DNA of 64,000 nt from Chloroflexota bacterium (GTDB lineage Bacteria; Chloroflexota; Anaerolineae; Anaerolineales; Villigracilaceae): NCBI GenBank assembly GCA_021787595.1, contig JAJYLQ010000005.1, positions 62,001 to 126,000 of the forward strand. The letters run 5' to 3'. The position numbers and the translations under genes are program-made. The stretch's first letter is position 1. Each line of letters opens with the position of its first letter. The notes below the pieces were generated by a model that saw nothing but the letters and a program-made list of their open reading frames with translations, searched no databases and was not told the DNA's origin. Below, piece by piece: positions 1 to 9,862 of this stretch.

Positions 1-1
1 A

Positions 2-520
2 GTCGTCAAAGTTGGCGGTGTAAGCGAAGCCATGATGAAGTTCAGTGGTCCCGCGCGGATTTATGAATCACAGGATGAAGCACTGGCTGGAATTCTAGCA
101 AATGAAGTGAAGCCCGGTGATGTGGTCGTTGTTCGTTACGAAGGTCCAAAAGGCGGACCCGGTATGCAGGAAATGTTATCGCCGACATCTGCAATTATGG
201 GACAAGGACTCGGCGATAAAGTTGCTTTGATAACAGATGGAAGATTCAGCGGCGGGACGCGCGGCGCGTGCATTGGTCACGTGTCGCCGGAAGCCGCGGC
301 GGGCGGGCCGATTGCCGCGCTCAAGGCCGGGGATGTGATTGACATTGATTTAACGGCGCGCCGCCTCGAGGTCCGGTTGAGCGAAGCGGAAATCAATCAA
401 CGTCTCGCCGCGCTGCCTCCATTCAAATCCAAAGCTACATCGAAATGGCTGAAGCGTTATTCGCATTTTGTCACCAGCGCAGACACCGGCGCAGTGTTAT
501 CAACGGACGGTGGACGGTAG
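2..520 (+). CDS. ilvD: Dihydroxy-acid dehydratase, C-terminal part
   Basis: The 5' end lies outside the window; the last 172 codons are present. IlvD dehydrates dihydroxy acids to 2-keto acids in valine, leucine and isoleucine synthesis, using an Fe-S cluster. The visible part has the family's C-terminal signatures: an [15 protein letters not shown] stretch, then [12 protein letters not shown] and IGHVSPEA. It is the first visible gene of the ilv-leu operon. Its last codons (STDGGR) and stop lie inside a GGACGGTGGACG-type palindromic repeat, so the element supplies the protein's tail. Identity is clear; start and promoter cannot be seen. Confidence 0.95.
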   Translation, partial: VVKVGGVSEAMMKFSGPARIYESQDEALAGILANEVKPGDVVVVRYEGPKGGPGMQEMLSPTSAIMGQGLGDKVALITDGRFSGGTRGACIGHVSPEAAAGGPIAALKAGDVIDIDLTARRLEVRLSEAEINQRLAALPPFKSKATSKWLKRYSHFVTSADTGAVLSTDGGR

Positions 521-560
521 ACGATGGACGGTACCGTCAACGGTCTACGGCCTATCGTCC
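505..560. repeat. Palindromic repeat, GGACGATAGACCGT type
   Basis: An imperfect inverted repeat built from GGACGGTGGACG and its complement (CGGTCTACGG, CTATCGTCC). It contains the ilvD stop and ends just before the ilvB ribosome site. Related copies are at 9790-9843 and inside the mannosidase gene at 62245-62304. Confidence 0.7.
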
Positions 561-574
561 AGAAGGAGAAGAGA

Positions 575-2266
575 ATGAAAAAATCAGGCGCAGAAATTTT
601 ATGGGAATGTTTGGTGCGGGAGGGTGTGGAGGTCGTGTTTGGTTATCCGGGCGGCGCGAACATGCCGATCTACGACGCGATGTTGAATTATCCGGTGCAT
701 CATGTGTTGGTGCGTCACGAACAAGGCGCGGCGCACATGGCAGACGGCTACGCGCGCGCGTCTGGAAAAGTTGGCGTGGCGATGGCCACCTCGGGACCCG
801 GCGCGACGAATTTGGTCACGGGCATTGCCACAGCGATGATGGATTCGTCGCCGGTGGTTTTCATCACCGGACAGGTCGCGGCGCATTTGATCGGCGGCGA
901 CGCGTTCCAGGAAACAGACGTGACTGGAATTACCATACCCATCACGAAACACAACTACCTCGTGACACGCGCGGATGAGATCGCTGAAATTGTGGCCGAA
1001 GCTTTTTACATCGCGCGCAGTGGACGACCCGGCCCGGTGCTGATTGACATTTGCAAGAATGCGCAGATCGAACAGACCGAGTTTGTGTATCCCGAAGAAG
1101 TGAAATTGCCCGGTTATCAACCGGTATCACATGCGCCAAAAGAGTCGCTTGAATGTGCGGTGAAATTGATCGAGAAAGCACAACGCCCGATTGTTCTGTG
1201 CGGACACGGCGTGCTCATCGCCGGCGCAGAAGAAGCGTTGATGCAATTTGCGGTCAAGACTCAAACACCAGTTGCGAGCACGCTGCTGGGACTCGGCGCG
1301 TTCCCCGCATCGCATCCATTGAGCCTTGGCATGATGGGCATGCACGGTGAAGTGCATACCAATTTGGCGATTCAGAATTCGGATTTGATTCTGGCTTTCG
1401 GGATGCGTTTCGATGACCGCGTGACAGGCAACTTGAAAACCTACGCGCCCAAAGCGAAAAAGATTCACGTCGAGATAGATCCTTCCGAAGTCCACAAAAA
1501 TGTCGCCGCGGATGTCCCACTGGTCGGCGACTTGATGATGGTTCTCACTGACCTCATCCCGATGGTGGATGAATGCGACCACGATGAATGGCTGGAGCAA
1601 ATCAATGAATGGAAAACCGAAGCCGAGGCGCGCAGCATCATGAATTGGCCCAGCGATGACAAGTTGTATGTGCCGCATCTGATCAGCGACATTTGGAAAG
1701 CGACGGGCGGCGGTGCGATCATCACAACCGATGTGGGCCAGCACCAGATGTGGACGGCGCAATATTATGCGCTCGACAAGCCGAATCGCTGGATCACTTC
1801 GGGCGGCGCCGGGACGATGGGCTTTGGCCTGCCGTCCGCGATCGGCGCGTGGTTCGCGAACAAGGACCAGGAAATTTGGGCGATCGCGGGCGACGGCGGA
1901 TTCCAAATGACTCAGGCTGAACTCACAACTGCAGTGCAGGAAGGTGCGAACGTCAAAGTCGCCATCATGAACAATAATTTCCTGGGCATGGTGCGCCAGT
2001 GGCAGGAGTTCTTCTTCGAGAAACGTTATTCCGCCGTAAATATGCTGACACCGGATTTTGTAAAAGTTGCCGAAGCGCATCGAGTCCCAGCCCGGCTTGT
2101 AACACGACGCGAGGAAGTGGATGAAGCCATCGAATGGGCGCGCAAGACTCAGGGCCCGGTCGTGATCGAATTCCGCGTCGAACGCGAAGACGGCGTTTAT
2201 CCGATGGTCCCGACCGGCGCATCGCTGGATCAAATGATCCAAAGACCTTTACGCGTGGAGCAATAA
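575..2266 (+). CDS. ilvB: Acetolactate synthase, catalytic subunit
   Basis: ThDP-dependent enzyme joining two pyruvates to acetolactate, or pyruvate plus 2-ketobutyrate to acetohydroxybutyrate; first common step of branched-chain synthesis. The 563-residue protein has normal family length. An N-terminal ThDP domain includes RHEQGAAHMADGYAR with the catalytic Glu at about residue 49, and the C-terminal ThDP domain shows GDGGFQMTQAE followed by NNNFLGMVRQWQ. The ATG at 575 follows AGAAGGAGAAGAGA; the in-frame ATG at 524 lies inside the repeat and is less likely. ilvN follows after 2 nt, so the two subunits are probably coupled. Confidence 0.97.
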   Translation: MKKSGAEILWECLVREGVEVVFGYPGGANMPIYDAMLNYPVHHVLVRHEQGAAHMADGYARASGKVGVAMATSGPGATNLVTGIATAMMDSSPVVFITGQVAAHLIGGDAFQETDVTGITIPITKHNYLVTRADEIAEIVAEAFYIARSGRPGPVLIDICKNAQIEQTEFVYPEEVKLPGYQPVSHAPKESLECAVKLIEKAQRPIVLCGHGVLIAGAEEALMQFAVKTQTPVASTLLGLGAFPASHPLSLGMMGMHGEVHTNLAIQNSDLILAFGMRFDDRVTGNLKTYAPKAKKIHVEIDPSEVHKNVAADVPLVGDLMMVLTDLIPMVDECDHDEWLEQINEWKTEAEARSIMNWPSDDKLYVPHLISDIWKATGGGAIITTDVGQHQMWTAQYYALDKPNRWITSGGAGTMGFGLPSAIGAWFANKDQEIWAIAGDGGFQMTQAELTTAVQEGANVKVAIMNNNFLGMVRQWQEFFFEKRYSAVNMLTPDFVKVAEAHRVPARLVTRREEVDEAIEWARKTQGPVVIEFRVEREDGVYPMVPTGASLDQMIQRPLRVEQ

Positions 2267-2268
2267 TC

Positions 2269-2829
2269 ATGCAATACACCTTTATCGCATTAGTGGAAAA
2301 TAAACCCGGCGTGTTGAACCGCGTGGCATCGTTGTTCCGCCGCCGCAATTTCAACATCGAGTCGCTGGCGGTCGGGCGCACGGAGAATCCCGAAGTTTCG
2401 CGCATGACCGTTGTGGCGGGATGTCCGAACGGCGAAGTGGACGCGCACAAACTGGAAGCGAATCTTTACAAGCTGGTCAACGTGATTGACGTGCAGGATG
2501 TGACACACCAACCTTCGGTGACCCGCGACTTGGCTTTGATCAAAGTCAAGGCCGGACCCGAGCGCCGCGGCGAAGTGAACGGGCTGGCCGATATCTTCCG
2601 CGCCCGCATCGTGGATGTTGCAGTGGATTCCGTCATCATCGAGATCACCGGCACCGAGGACAAAATCGAAGGCATGATCGAGCTTCTGCGTCCGATTGGA
2701 ATCGTCGAGATGGTCCGCACCGGACAGGTCGCCATGACGCGCGGAGTCAACGATGGCGTGCGCCGCGTCCCGGGCGTGAATGCAAATCGTTATCAGGAAG
2801 ATTTTGAATCGGTCGAGATGACGCCGTAA
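2269..2829 (+). CDS. ilvN: Acetolactate synthase, regulatory subunit
   Basis: Small ACT-domain subunit that activates the catalytic subunit and gives feedback inhibition by branched-chain amino acids. The 186 residues start with an ACT domain (about 2-78: ENKPGVLNRVASLFRRRNFN, then SLAVGRTE) and continue into the usual C-terminal half (FRARIVDVA, EITG). The ATG at 2269 sits two bases after the ilvB stop, with GGAG at 2257-2260 inside the end of ilvB. The reading frame stays open upstream into ilvB, but that extension has no family similarity. Confidence 0.96.
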   Translation: MQYTFIALVENKPGVLNRVASLFRRRNFNIESLAVGRTENPEVSRMTVVAGCPNGEVDAHKLEANLYKLVNVIDVQDVTHQPSVTRDLALIKVKAGPERRGEVNGLADIFRARIVDVAVDSVIIEITGTEDKIEGMIELLRPIGIVEMVRTGQVAMTRGVNDGVRRVPGVNANRYQEDFESVEMTP

Positions 2830-2832
2830 CAA

Positions 2833-2964
2833 TCTCGATGGTCGAGTAGGCAGTGCTCTTCCGCCGTATCGAGACCATCGAGACGAACGAATCAAACAAT
2901 AGTTTGGAAATATGGTGGTCTCGATACGACACTCGCAAAAGGCGCTCATGTCTACTCGACCACC
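2833..2964. repeat. Inverted repeat, TGGTCGAGTAGG type
   Basis: The ilvN-ilvC gap. TGGTCGAGTAGG near 2839 pairs with CTACTCGACCA near 2952, and an internal TATCGAGACCATCGAGAC partly pairs with GGTGGTCTCGATA. A related short copy lies at 57891-57926. It is probably a nonautonomous repeat; an effect on operon RNA stability is possible. Confidence 0.7.
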
Positions 2965-2992
2965 GGCGACAAAACTATAAGGAGAATTTATT

Positions 2993-4045
2993 ATGGCAAA
3001 AATCAATTTCGGCGGCGTGGAAGAAGAAGTCGTCACACGCGGCGAATTCCCGCTTGATAAAGCGTGTGAAGTTCTGAAGAATGAAGTTGTCGCGGTGCTC
3101 GGTTATGGCGTGCAAGGACCGGCGCAGGCATTGAACATGCGCGATAACGGCGTCAAGGTCATCGTTGGACAGCGCGAAGGCACGCCCAACTGGGACAAAG
3201 CCCTCGCGGATGGCTGGGTTCCCGGCAAAGATTTATTTTCCGTTGAAGAAGCTGCAGAAAAGGGAACCGTCATTCAATATCTTTTGTCCGATGCAGGCCA
3301 GCGTTCACAGTGGCCGAAGATCGTGGAATGTTTGAATGAAGGCGACATGCTTTATTTCTCACATGGGTTTTCGATCACGTACAAAGATCAAACCGGCGTC
3401 ATTCCTCCGCCGCATGTGGATGTCGCGCTTGTGGCTCCAAAAGGTTCGGGCCGCAGTGTGCGCGCCAATTTTTTGGATGGCTCTGGAATCAATGCCAGCT
3501 TCGCAGTTCAGCAGGATGCAACGGGTCACGCCCTCGAACGAACGCTTGCGCTCGGTATCGCCATCGGCGCGGGTTATCTATTTCCAACAACTTTCGAGAA
3601 TGAAGTCTATTCTGACTTGACCGGCGAGCGCGGAGTTCTGATGGGCGCGCTGGCCGGCGTGATGGAAGCGCAATATAACGAACTCCGCAAACACGGACAT
3701 TCACCATCCGAGGCGTTCAACGAAACCGTGGAGGAACTCACGCAATCGCTGATTCGTCTCGTCGGACAAAACGGCATGGATTGGATGTATGCCAATTGTT
3801 CCACCACCGCCCAGCGCGGCGCGTTGGACTGGAAGAATAAATTCCGCGACGCGGTGGTGCCAGTCTTCGATGATTTGTATCGGAGCGTCGTTTCCGGCAG
3901 GGAGACTCGAATCGTTTTGGATAAGAACAGCGATCCGAATTATCGCGAAAAACTGGATGCGGAGCTCAAGGTGATGCGCGAATCGGAAATGTGGCAGGCC
4001 GGCGCGGCGGTCCGTTCATTGAGACCGGAGAATTGGAAGAAGTAG
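2993..4045 (+). CDS. ilvC: Ketol-acid reductoisomerase
   Basis: NADPH- and Mg-dependent isomeroreductase, second common step of branched-chain synthesis. The 350 aa protein begins after AAGGAGAATTTATT. The Rossmann fold shows LGYGVQG (residues 36-42), and the C-terminal knotted domain has SHGF, VAPKGSG, SDLTGERG and NETVEE. As I recall the family, the sequence (NMRDNG, GHSPSEAFNETVEELTQS, ending LRPENWKK) is nearer to the Bacteroidetes/fungal type than to the short class I enzymes of most bacteria. The function is not in doubt; that phylogenetic remark is from memory. Confidence 0.96.
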   Translation: MAKINFGGVEEEVVTRGEFPLDKACEVLKNEVVAVLGYGVQGPAQALNMRDNGVKVIVGQREGTPNWDKALADGWVPGKDLFSVEEAAEKGTVIQYLLSDAGQRSQWPKIVECLNEGDMLYFSHGFSITYKDQTGVIPPPHVDVALVAPKGSGRSVRANFLDGSGINASFAVQQDATGHALERTLALGIAIGAGYLFPTTFENEVYSDLTGERGVLMGALAGVMEAQYNELRKHGHSPSEAFNETVEELTQSLIRLVGQNGMDWMYANCSTTAQRGALDWKNKFRDAVVPVFDDLYRSVVSGRETRIVLDKNSDPNYREKLDAELKVMRESEMWQAGAAVRSLRPENWKK

Positions 4046-4118
4046 TTCGATGGTTTGATGGTTGAGTAGTTTAGTCGTTGGCAGATAAGGCAGCCACGAA
4101 ACTATCGAACTACGAAAC
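4046..4118. repeat. Inverted repeat in the ilvC-leuA gap
   Basis: TTCGATGGTTTGATGGTTGA and its imperfect complement (CGAAACTATCGAACTACGAA) flank a short spacer. It fills the gap up to the leuA ribosome site (ACGAGGTAACT). Confidence 0.55.
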
Positions 4119-4127
4119 GAGGTAACT

Positions 4128-5762
4128 ATGAACAATTACGTCAGAATTTTCGACACCACTTTACGCGATGGCGAGCAATCCCCCGGCGCGACAATGACCT
4201 CCGCCGAAAAATTGGAAGTCGCGCACAACCTCGCTCGCCTGGGCGTGGACATTATCGAAGCAGGATTTCCCGCAGCCTCGCCCGACGACCTCGAAGCCGT
4301 CAGACGAATCGCGGTCGAAGTGGGCAATCCGCCCGCGGGCGAGTCGGATGCGAGAGTCCCCGTCATCGCCGGCTTGGCGCGCGCAAACAAGTCCGATATT
4401 GACAAAGCCTGGGAAGCCGTCAAGGACGCGCAGAAGCCGCGCATCCATACATTCCTGGCAACGTCAGCGATTCACATGAAGCACAAATTGAAGATGGATC
4501 CCGAGGAAGTGATTCAGCGCGTTTCGGAAATGGTCGCCTATGCGCGTTCGCTGTGTGCGGACGTTGAATTTTCTCCTGAAGACGCGGGCCGCTCGGACCC
4601 GGAATTTCTTTATGTTGTCCTAGGCGAAGCCATCAAGTCCGGCGCGACCACGCTCAACATTCCCGATACGGTCGGCTACACCACGCCGGACGAATTCTTC
4701 AGTCTCATTGACGGCATCCTCAAGCACACGCCCGGAATGCGCGAGGGCATCACCGTTTCGGTGCATTGCCATGATGACCTCGGCATGGCAACGGCGAATA
4801 CGCTGGCTGGAATCCGCGCCGGCGCGCGCCAGGCGGAAGTTACGATCAATGGCATCGGCGAACGCGCCGGCAATACATCGCTCGAAGAAGTGGTGATGAC
4901 GTTGAAGACCCGTCGCCCCGTCTATGGATTGGAAACCGGGGTTGACACGACTCAAATCGCGCGCGTCAGCAAGCTGGTCAGCAATTACACCGGCATCGTT
5001 GTCCAACCCAATAAAGCCATCGTCGGCGCGAATGCGTTTGCGCACGAAGCCGGCATTCATCAGGACGGAATGCTCAAACATCAAACCACGTACGAGATCA
5101 TGCGCCCCGAAGATGTCGGCGTAAATCAATCGAAGTTGGTGCTCGGAAAACATTCGGGTCGCCACGCGCTGCGTTCGCGTCTCGCAGAAATGGGACATTC
5201 GCTGGATGACGTTGAACTCGATAAAGCCTTTACGCGTTTCAAGGAATTGGCGGATCGCAAAAAGACGGTCACGGATGCCGATCTCGAAGCACTGGTCGCC
5301 GATGAGTTCTATCAACCGCGCGATGTTTATCTGCTCAACGGCTTGCAGGTTTCCTGTGGGACGATGGGCATGCCGACTGCCTCGGTTCGTCTGCGCGGAC
5401 CCGACGGCAAAATCTACACTCAAGCCGCGATTGGCACAGGTCCCGTTGACGCCACGTACAAAGCCATTGATGGAATCGTCAATGTGCCCAGCACGCTGCT
5501 AGAGTTCAACATTCATGCCATCACCGAAGGCATCGACGCGCTCGGCGAGGTCACCGTCCGCATTCAAAGCAAAGATGGTCACCAAACGATGGACGCGCAG
5601 ACCGAGGTCGAATTTTCCCGTGTCTATGGCGGTCACGGCGCGGATACGGACATCATCGTCGCCAGCGCCAAAGCCTATATCAACGCCCTCAACAAACTCA
5701 TCATCGCACAGACTGAGGGACTGCAAATCGTTCAAAATGATTACGGCGTGATGCTTGGGTAG
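4128..5762 (+). CDS. leuA: 2-isopropylmalate synthase
   Basis: Condenses acetyl-CoA with 2-ketoisovalerate, the committed leucine step. The N-terminal TIM barrel starts [15 protein letters not shown] (metal-binding Asp14) and has [12 protein letters not shown] and [10 protein letters not shown]; the C-terminal third is the LeuA dimer/leucine-feedback domain ([18 protein letters not shown] through [10 protein letters not shown]). At 544 aa it matches the long bacterial LeuA. ATG follows AACGAGGTAACT. The related cimA downstream differs in its motifs, so the two synthases are distinguishable. Confidence 0.96.
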   Translation: MNNYVRIFDTTLRDGEQSPGATMTSAEKLEVAHNLARLGVDIIEAGFPAASPDDLEAVRRIAVEVGNPPAGESDARVPVIAGLARANKSDIDKAWEAVKDAQKPRIHTFLATSAIHMKHKLKMDPEEVIQRVSEMVAYARSLCADVEFSPEDAGRSDPEFLYVVLGEAIKSGATTLNIPDTVGYTTPDEFFSLIDGILKHTPGMREGITVSVHCHDDLGMATANTLAGIRAGARQAEVTINGIGERAGNTSLEEVVMTLKTRRPVYGLETGVDTTQIARVSKLVSNYTGIVVQPNKAIVGANAFAHEAGIHQDGMLKHQTTYEIMRPEDVGVNQSKLVLGKHSGRHALRSRLAEMGHSLDDVELDKAFTRFKELADRKKTVTDADLEALVADEFYQPRDVYLLNGLQVSCGTMGMPTASVRLRGPDGKIYTQAAIGTGPVDATYKAIDGIVNVPSTLLEFNIHAITEGIDALGEVTVRIQSKDGHQTMDAQTEVEFSRVYGGHGADTDIIVASAKAYINALNKLIIAQTEGLQIVQNDYGVMLG

Positions 5763-5764
5763 CA

Positions 5765-5834
5765 TGTCATTGCGAGTCTTCGAGAAGCAATCTCATCGCA
5801 ACAGGAGATTGCTTCTCGAAGACTCGCAACGACA
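5765..5834. repeat. Near-perfect 30-bp inverted repeat, GTCATTGCGAG family
   Basis: Left arm 5765-5794 starts TGTCATTGCGAG and ends GAAGCAATCTC; right arm 5805-5834 is its complement with one mismatch. The spacer is 10 bp. This MITE-like family recurs at 8126-8216, 15404-15536, 31888-32012 and 57931-57998. It would form a strong hairpin in the operon mRNA. Confidence 0.85.
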
Positions 5835-5853
5835 TCAAACAAAAGGAGAAAAC

Positions 5854-6045
5854 ATGACCACACAAAATGAAGATCGAGACTTTGTTCGAAGCGAATGGTT
5901 TGAGCCGTTCCCCGAGCCGCATACCATTCCCTCCGGCTGGGACCTCAGCGGACTCTTTCCCTCCCCGCCAACGGATTCCGTCACCGAAAGAGACTCAAGC
6001 GCTGAGAGCGAATCTCGCCAACATTCGCCTGCAGCTAATCTCTAA
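5854..6045 (+). CDS. Small hypothetical protein in the leu operon
   Basis: A 63-residue ORF with a strong ribosome site (AAAAGGAGAAAAC then ATG), placed between leuA and leuC. The N-terminal half is acidic/aromatic with a distinctive FEPFPEPHTIPSGWDLSGLF segment; the C-terminal half is Ser/Glu-rich and probably disordered. No membrane segment or known domain is visible. The good ribosome site and the shared operon position argue that it is translated. I do not recognise a function; a structural or regulatory accessory of the isomerase is only a guess. Confidence 0.55.
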   Translation: MTTQNEDRDFVRSEWFEPFPEPHTIPSGWDLSGLFPSPPTDSVTERDSSAESESRQHSPAANL

Positions 6046-6070
6046 TATCTGATTATCTATTCTCTGCGTC

Positions 6071-7477
6071 ATGCCAAAAACCTTACTCCAAAAAATCTGG
6101 GATTCGCATGTTGTCACCGAACAACCCGAGTCGCCAGCCATCCTTTATATTGACCTGCACCTCGTGCACGAAGTCACTTCGCCGCAAGCCTTCGACGGCC
6201 TGCGCCAGCGTGGACTGAAAGTCCGCCGCCCCGATAAGACGCTCGCCACGATTGACCATTCGATTCCGACCACGCCGCTCGACGTCCCGATAGCGGATGC
6301 GATGGCCGCCGCGCAGATCAAACAAATGGAAACCAACGCCGCCGAGTTTGGAATCGCGCTGCATGGAATGAACAGTCCGCATCGCGGCATCGTCCACGTC
6401 ATCGGTCCCGAACTCGGACGCACACAGCCTGGCATGACCATCGTCTGCGGCGATAGTCACACGGCTACGCATGGTGCCTTCGGCGCGCTGGCCTTCGGCA
6501 TCGGTACGAGTGAAGTGGAACACGTGCTGGCCACACAATGCCTGCTTCAAAGGAAACCGAAGACTTATGAGGTCCGCGTGGATGGGGCGTTGCCCATAGG
6601 TGTTTCTGCCAAAGATATCATCCTGGCTTTGATCGCGAAAATTGGCATTGGCGGTGGGACGGGACATGTCTTTGAATATACCGGTTCTGCGATCCGCGGC
6701 CTGACGATGGAACAGCGCATGACCATTTGCAACATGTCCATTGAGGGCGGTGCGCGCGCCGGCATGGTCGCGCCCGACGACAATACGTTCGAATATTTGG
6801 CGGGCCGCGAATTTTCTCCGAAGGGCAAAGAATGGAATCAAGCTGTTGCACGCTGGAAACAATTGCCAAGCGATGAAGGTGCGGTTTACGACAAGTCTGT
6901 TTCGCTGGATGCTTCGACATTAGAACCGATGATCACGTATGGGACGAATCCCGGCATGGGAATGAAGATCACAGACCGCGTCCCGACGCCTGAATCATTC
7001 AGTGACTCTTCGCAGAGAGCCGCATTGGAAAAAGCGCTGGCTTACATGGGACTCAAACCTGGTCAGCCACTCCTCGGCCAAAAAGTGGATGTGGTTTTTA
7101 TTGGCTCCTGCACCAACTCACGTATTTCAGATTTGAGACTGGCCGCGGCTTTGCTCAAAGGCAAGAAAGTAGCAGATGGATTGCGCCTGATGGTTGTCCC
7201 CGGTTCGCAAGATGTCAAGAAACAAGCCGAAAGCGAAGGCTTGGATAAAGTTTTTAAAGAAGCTGGAGCCGAATGGCGCGAAGCCGGATGCAGTCTGTGT
7301 ATTTCCATGAATGGTGACTCATTACTCCCTGGTCAATATGCAGTGTCAACAAGTAACCGAAACTTTGAGGGTCGCCAAGGCAAAGGCGGGCGGACTTTCC
7401 TGGCGAGTCCATTGACTGCGGCGGCGAGCGCTTTAGCCGGGGTAGTTGCAGACCCGCGCGCGATACTCGATATTTGA
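6071..7477 (+). CDS. leuC: 3-isopropylmalate dehydratase, large subunit
   Basis: Aconitase-family subunit carrying the [4Fe-4S] cluster; with LeuD it isomerises 2- to 3-isopropylmalate. The 468 aa protein has family length. Visible motifs are [20 protein letters not shown], the first cluster Cys in IGSCTNSR, and the Cys pair in [10 protein letters not shown]. There is no clear Shine-Dalgarno at the ATG; coupling to the small ORF that ends 25 nt upstream is possible. leuD follows after a short AT-rich gap made of repeated ATCGAATATCGA units. Confidence 0.96.
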   Translation: MPKTLLQKIWDSHVVTEQPESPAILYIDLHLVHEVTSPQAFDGLRQRGLKVRRPDKTLATIDHSIPTTPLDVPIADAMAAAQIKQMETNAAEFGIALHGMNSPHRGIVHVIGPELGRTQPGMTIVCGDSHTATHGAFGALAFGIGTSEVEHVLATQCLLQRKPKTYEVRVDGALPIGVSAKDIILALIAKIGIGGGTGHVFEYTGSAIRGLTMEQRMTICNMSIEGGARAGMVAPDDNTFEYLAGREFSPKGKEWNQAVARWKQLPSDEGAVYDKSVSLDASTLEPMITYGTNPGMGMKITDRVPTPESFSDSSQRAALEKALAYMGLKPGQPLLGQKVDVVFIGSCTNSRISDLRLAAALLKGKKVADGLRLMVVPGSQDVKKQAESEGLDKVFKEAGAEWREAGCSLCISMNGDSLLPGQYAVSTSNRNFEGRQGKGGRTFLASPLTAAASALAGVVADPRAILDI

Positions 7478-7541
7478 TAATCGAATATCGAATCATCGAA
7501 TATCGCTTTCAACCTTAAACATTAAACCTGAAACGGATACT

Positions 7542-8123
7542 ATGGCTCAATTCACAAAACTTACTTCCCGCATAGTTGCCATGCCAATCAACGATATTGA
7601 CACGGATCAAATCATCCCGGCGCGTTTTCTCAAAGCCACCGATAAAAAGGGCATGGGCGATCATCTCTTCGCGGACTGGCGTTACAACCCCGATGATTCT
7701 CCCAAACCAGATTTTGTTTTGAATAAAAAGGAATCGCAGGGCGCGCAAATTTTATTGGCCGGAGACAACTTCGGCTGCGGGTCGAGCCGCGAACATGCGC
7801 CGTGGGCGCTGACCGGTTTCGGATTCCGCGCGGTGATCTCAACCTCCTTTGCCGACATCTTTCGCAACAATGCACTGAAGAACGGCCTCGTCCCGATCGT
7901 CGTGGATGGAGCAACTCATAAAATGCTATTCGATTTGGTTGAAGAAGTTCCGAGCACTGAGCTCGCTGTTGACCTTGCTTCGCAAACACTTTCATTTCCA
8001 AATGGCTCCGTAAAATTTCCGATTGACCTGTTCAACAAAACTTGTTTGTTGAATGGCGTGGACGAACTTGGTTACATCATGGGATTTGAAGAGGAGATTG
8101 CGGCCTTCGAGGCGAATCACTAA
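7542..8123 (+). CDS. leuD: 3-isopropylmalate dehydratase, small subunit
   Basis: Swivel-domain partner of LeuC, 193 aa. It begins with the family-typical sequence around [17 protein letters not shown] and contains [17 protein letters not shown], the substrate-loop region. The ATG at 7542 fits the conserved N-terminus; the frame is open upstream to 7446 but that part overlaps leuC. No obvious Shine-Dalgarno is present. A palindromic repeat directly follows the stop. Confidence 0.95.
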   Translation: MAQFTKLTSRIVAMPINDIDTDQIIPARFLKATDKKGMGDHLFADWRYNPDDSPKPDFVLNKKESQGAQILLAGDNFGCGSSREHAPWALTGFGFRAVISTSFADIFRNNALKNGLVPIVVDGATHKMLFDLVEEVPSTELAVDLASQTLSFPNGSVKFPIDLFNKTCLLNGVDELGYIMGFEEEIAAFEANH

Positions 8124-8125
8124 CA

Positions 8126-8216
8126 TGTCGTTGCGAGTGGCGCCTCGCGCCGCGAAGCAATCTCCTGTGCGGTTGGGAATTGCTTCGTCGGGAAGATCAC
8201 CCTCTTCGCAACGACA
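8126..8216. repeat. GTCATTGCGAG-family inverted repeat
   Basis: TGTCGTTGCGAG at the left end pairs with CTTCGCAACGACA at the right end; the inner part has GCGAAGCAATCTCC and GGAATTGCTTCG. It fills the leuD-cimA gap. Confidence 0.75.
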
Positions 8217-8229
8217 TACAGGAATATTC

Positions 8230-9786
8230 ATGCGACGAATCCAAATCTACGACACCACTCTCCGTGACGGAACTCAATCCGAAGGCTTTACGCTTTCGGC
8301 GAATGACAAGGTCCGCATCGCACAGCGGCTCGATGATCTCGGCGCGGCGTTCATCGAGGGCGGCTGGCCGGGATCGAATCCGAAGGATGTCGAATTCTTC
8401 GAGCGCGCGAAAGATATGCAATGGAAAAATTCGCTGATTGCGGCATTCGGCGCGACGTGCCGCGTCAAAGGCGGTCCCGAAGATGATGCCAACATCGAGG
8501 CGCTGCTCGATTCGCACACGCCGGTCTGCACCCTCTTTGGAAAAACCTGGACGCTGCACGTCAAGGAGGTTTTGCAAACCACCAACGAAGATAACCTGCG
8601 TATCATCGAGCAATCCGTCGCGTACCTCAAAGCCAACGGCAAGCGCGTGATCTATGACGCCGAACATTTCTTCGACGGCTACAAAGCGGATTCGTCCTAC
8701 GCGCTCGAAACCTTAAACGCCGCGATTCGCGGCGGGGCGGAGACGGTCGTTTTATGCGACACCAACGGCGGCACTCTGCCGTGGGAACTTGAACGCATCA
8801 TTCGAGAATTGAAGCCTGCTCTCGCTCACCCATTCGGAATCCATACCCACAACGACTCCGAATGTGCCGTGATCAATTCGCTGACCGCGGTCCGCGAGGG
8901 CGCAATGCAGGTGCAGGGCACCATCAACGGCGTCGGGGAACGCTGCGGCAATGCCAATTTGATTTCTATCATGGCTGACCTCGAACTCAAGATGGGTTAT
9001 GAATGTTTGCCCAAGGGAAAGGTCTCGCAGCTTTATGAACTTTCGCACTTCGTCGCGGAAGTTGCCAACATCACGCCCGATGAACATTTGCCGTTCGTTG
9101 GAAAATCGGCGTTTGCACATAAAGGCGGCGTGCATGTCGCCGCGATGAGACGCAATGCAAAGTCTTATCAGCACGTTGATCCCGAATTGGTTGGCAACCA
9201 GATGCGCGTCGTTGTTTCGGATTTATCGGGCCGCGGGAATTTACTGAGCAAGGCCGAAGAGAATGGCGTGGAAGTGGAGCGCGAAGAAGTGATCCCGGTT
9301 CTCAACGAGATCAAGGAATTGGAATCGCGCGGCTTTTCATTTGAGGCGGCAGAGGCATCTGTGACGATGATGTTGAAGCGGCAGGAATATGGCTACAAGC
9401 CGCCGTTCGATCTCGTGGATTTTTTCGTGAACGTCGAGCATCGTCAGGGGCGCGGGATTTTTGCGGAGGCGACAGTCAAAGTGCGCGTGAACGGCGAAGT
9501 GCTGCACACCGCCGCCGAAGGCAATGGTCCCGTCAACGCACTTGATCTTGCATTACGGAAAGCATTGGTCAGCTATTATCCGCAGCTTGCAAAGTTTCAT
9601 TTGTCAGATTACAAGGTCCGCATTTTGGATTCAGATCATGGCACGGAGGCGATTACGCGCGTGTTGATTGACACACGCAACAGCACCGCCCGCTGGAGCA
9701 CCGTGGGCGCGAGTACGAATATCATCGAGGCCTCGTGGCGCGCGCTGGCGGATTCGGTCGAATATGGATTGATGGTGGCACATTGA
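8230..9786 (+). CDS. cimA: (R)-citramalate synthase
   Basis: Condenses pyruvate with acetyl-CoA to citramalate, a threonine-independent entry to 2-ketobutyrate and isoleucine; LeuBCD can process the product. The 518 aa enzyme has the DRE-TIM barrel start YDTTLRDGTQSEG (Asp13), EGGWPGSNPKD, HTHNDSECA, INGVGERCGNANL and a LeuA-type C-terminal regulatory domain. ATG 8230 matches the conserved start; upstream in-frame sequence belongs to the repeat. EGGWPGSNPKD marks the CimA group, as opposed to LeuA's EAGFPAASP. It may also act on homologous keto acids. Confidence 0.94.
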   Translation: MRRIQIYDTTLRDGTQSEGFTLSANDKVRIAQRLDDLGAAFIEGGWPGSNPKDVEFFERAKDMQWKNSLIAAFGATCRVKGGPEDDANIEALLDSHTPVCTLFGKTWTLHVKEVLQTTNEDNLRIIEQSVAYLKANGKRVIYDAEHFFDGYKADSSYALETLNAAIRGGAETVVLCDTNGGTLPWELERIIRELKPALAHPFGIHTHNDSECAVINSLTAVREGAMQVQGTINGVGERCGNANLISIMADLELKMGYECLPKGKVSQLYELSHFVAEVANITPDEHLPFVGKSAFAHKGGVHVAAMRRNAKSYQHVDPELVGNQMRVVVSDLSGRGNLLSKAEENGVEVEREEVIPVLNEIKELESRGFSFEAAEASVTMMLKRQEYGYKPPFDLVDFFVNVEHRQGRGIFAEATVKVRVNGEVLHTAAEGNGPVNALDLALRKALVSYYPQLAKFHLSDYKVRILDSDHGTEAITRVLIDTRNSTARWSTVGASTNIIEASWRALADSVEYGLMVAH

Positions 9787-9789
9787 TTT

Positions 9790-9843
9790 GACCGTGGATG
9801 ATGGACGGTGGACGATAAAAACGGTCTACGGTCTATCGTCCAT
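9790..9843. repeat. Palindromic repeat, GGACGATAGACCGT type
   Basis: Contains ACCGTGGATGATGGACGGTGG and the complementary ACGGTCTACGGTCTATCGTC. Same family as 505-560 and the in-gene copy at 62245-62304. Confidence 0.75.
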
Positions 9844-9862
9844 TGTCTGATTGGAGACGCAC

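Noticed and set aside
1127-2242. Long open frame on the minus strand opposite ilvB (371 codons)
   Set aside because: Opposite a clearly conserved gene; His/Arg/Phe-rich composition typical of antisense translation of GC-rich codons; no ribosome site.
2134-2268. Upstream extension of ilvN
   Set aside because: Runs inside ilvB in another frame; ATG 2269 fits the ACT-domain start.
5755-5853. Longer version of the small leu-operon ORF
   Set aside because: The extra codons are translated repeat; the strong ribosome site belongs to ATG 5854.
5765-8216. Insertion sequences
   Set aside because: Palindromic elements have no transposase ORF; they are at most nonautonomous repeats.
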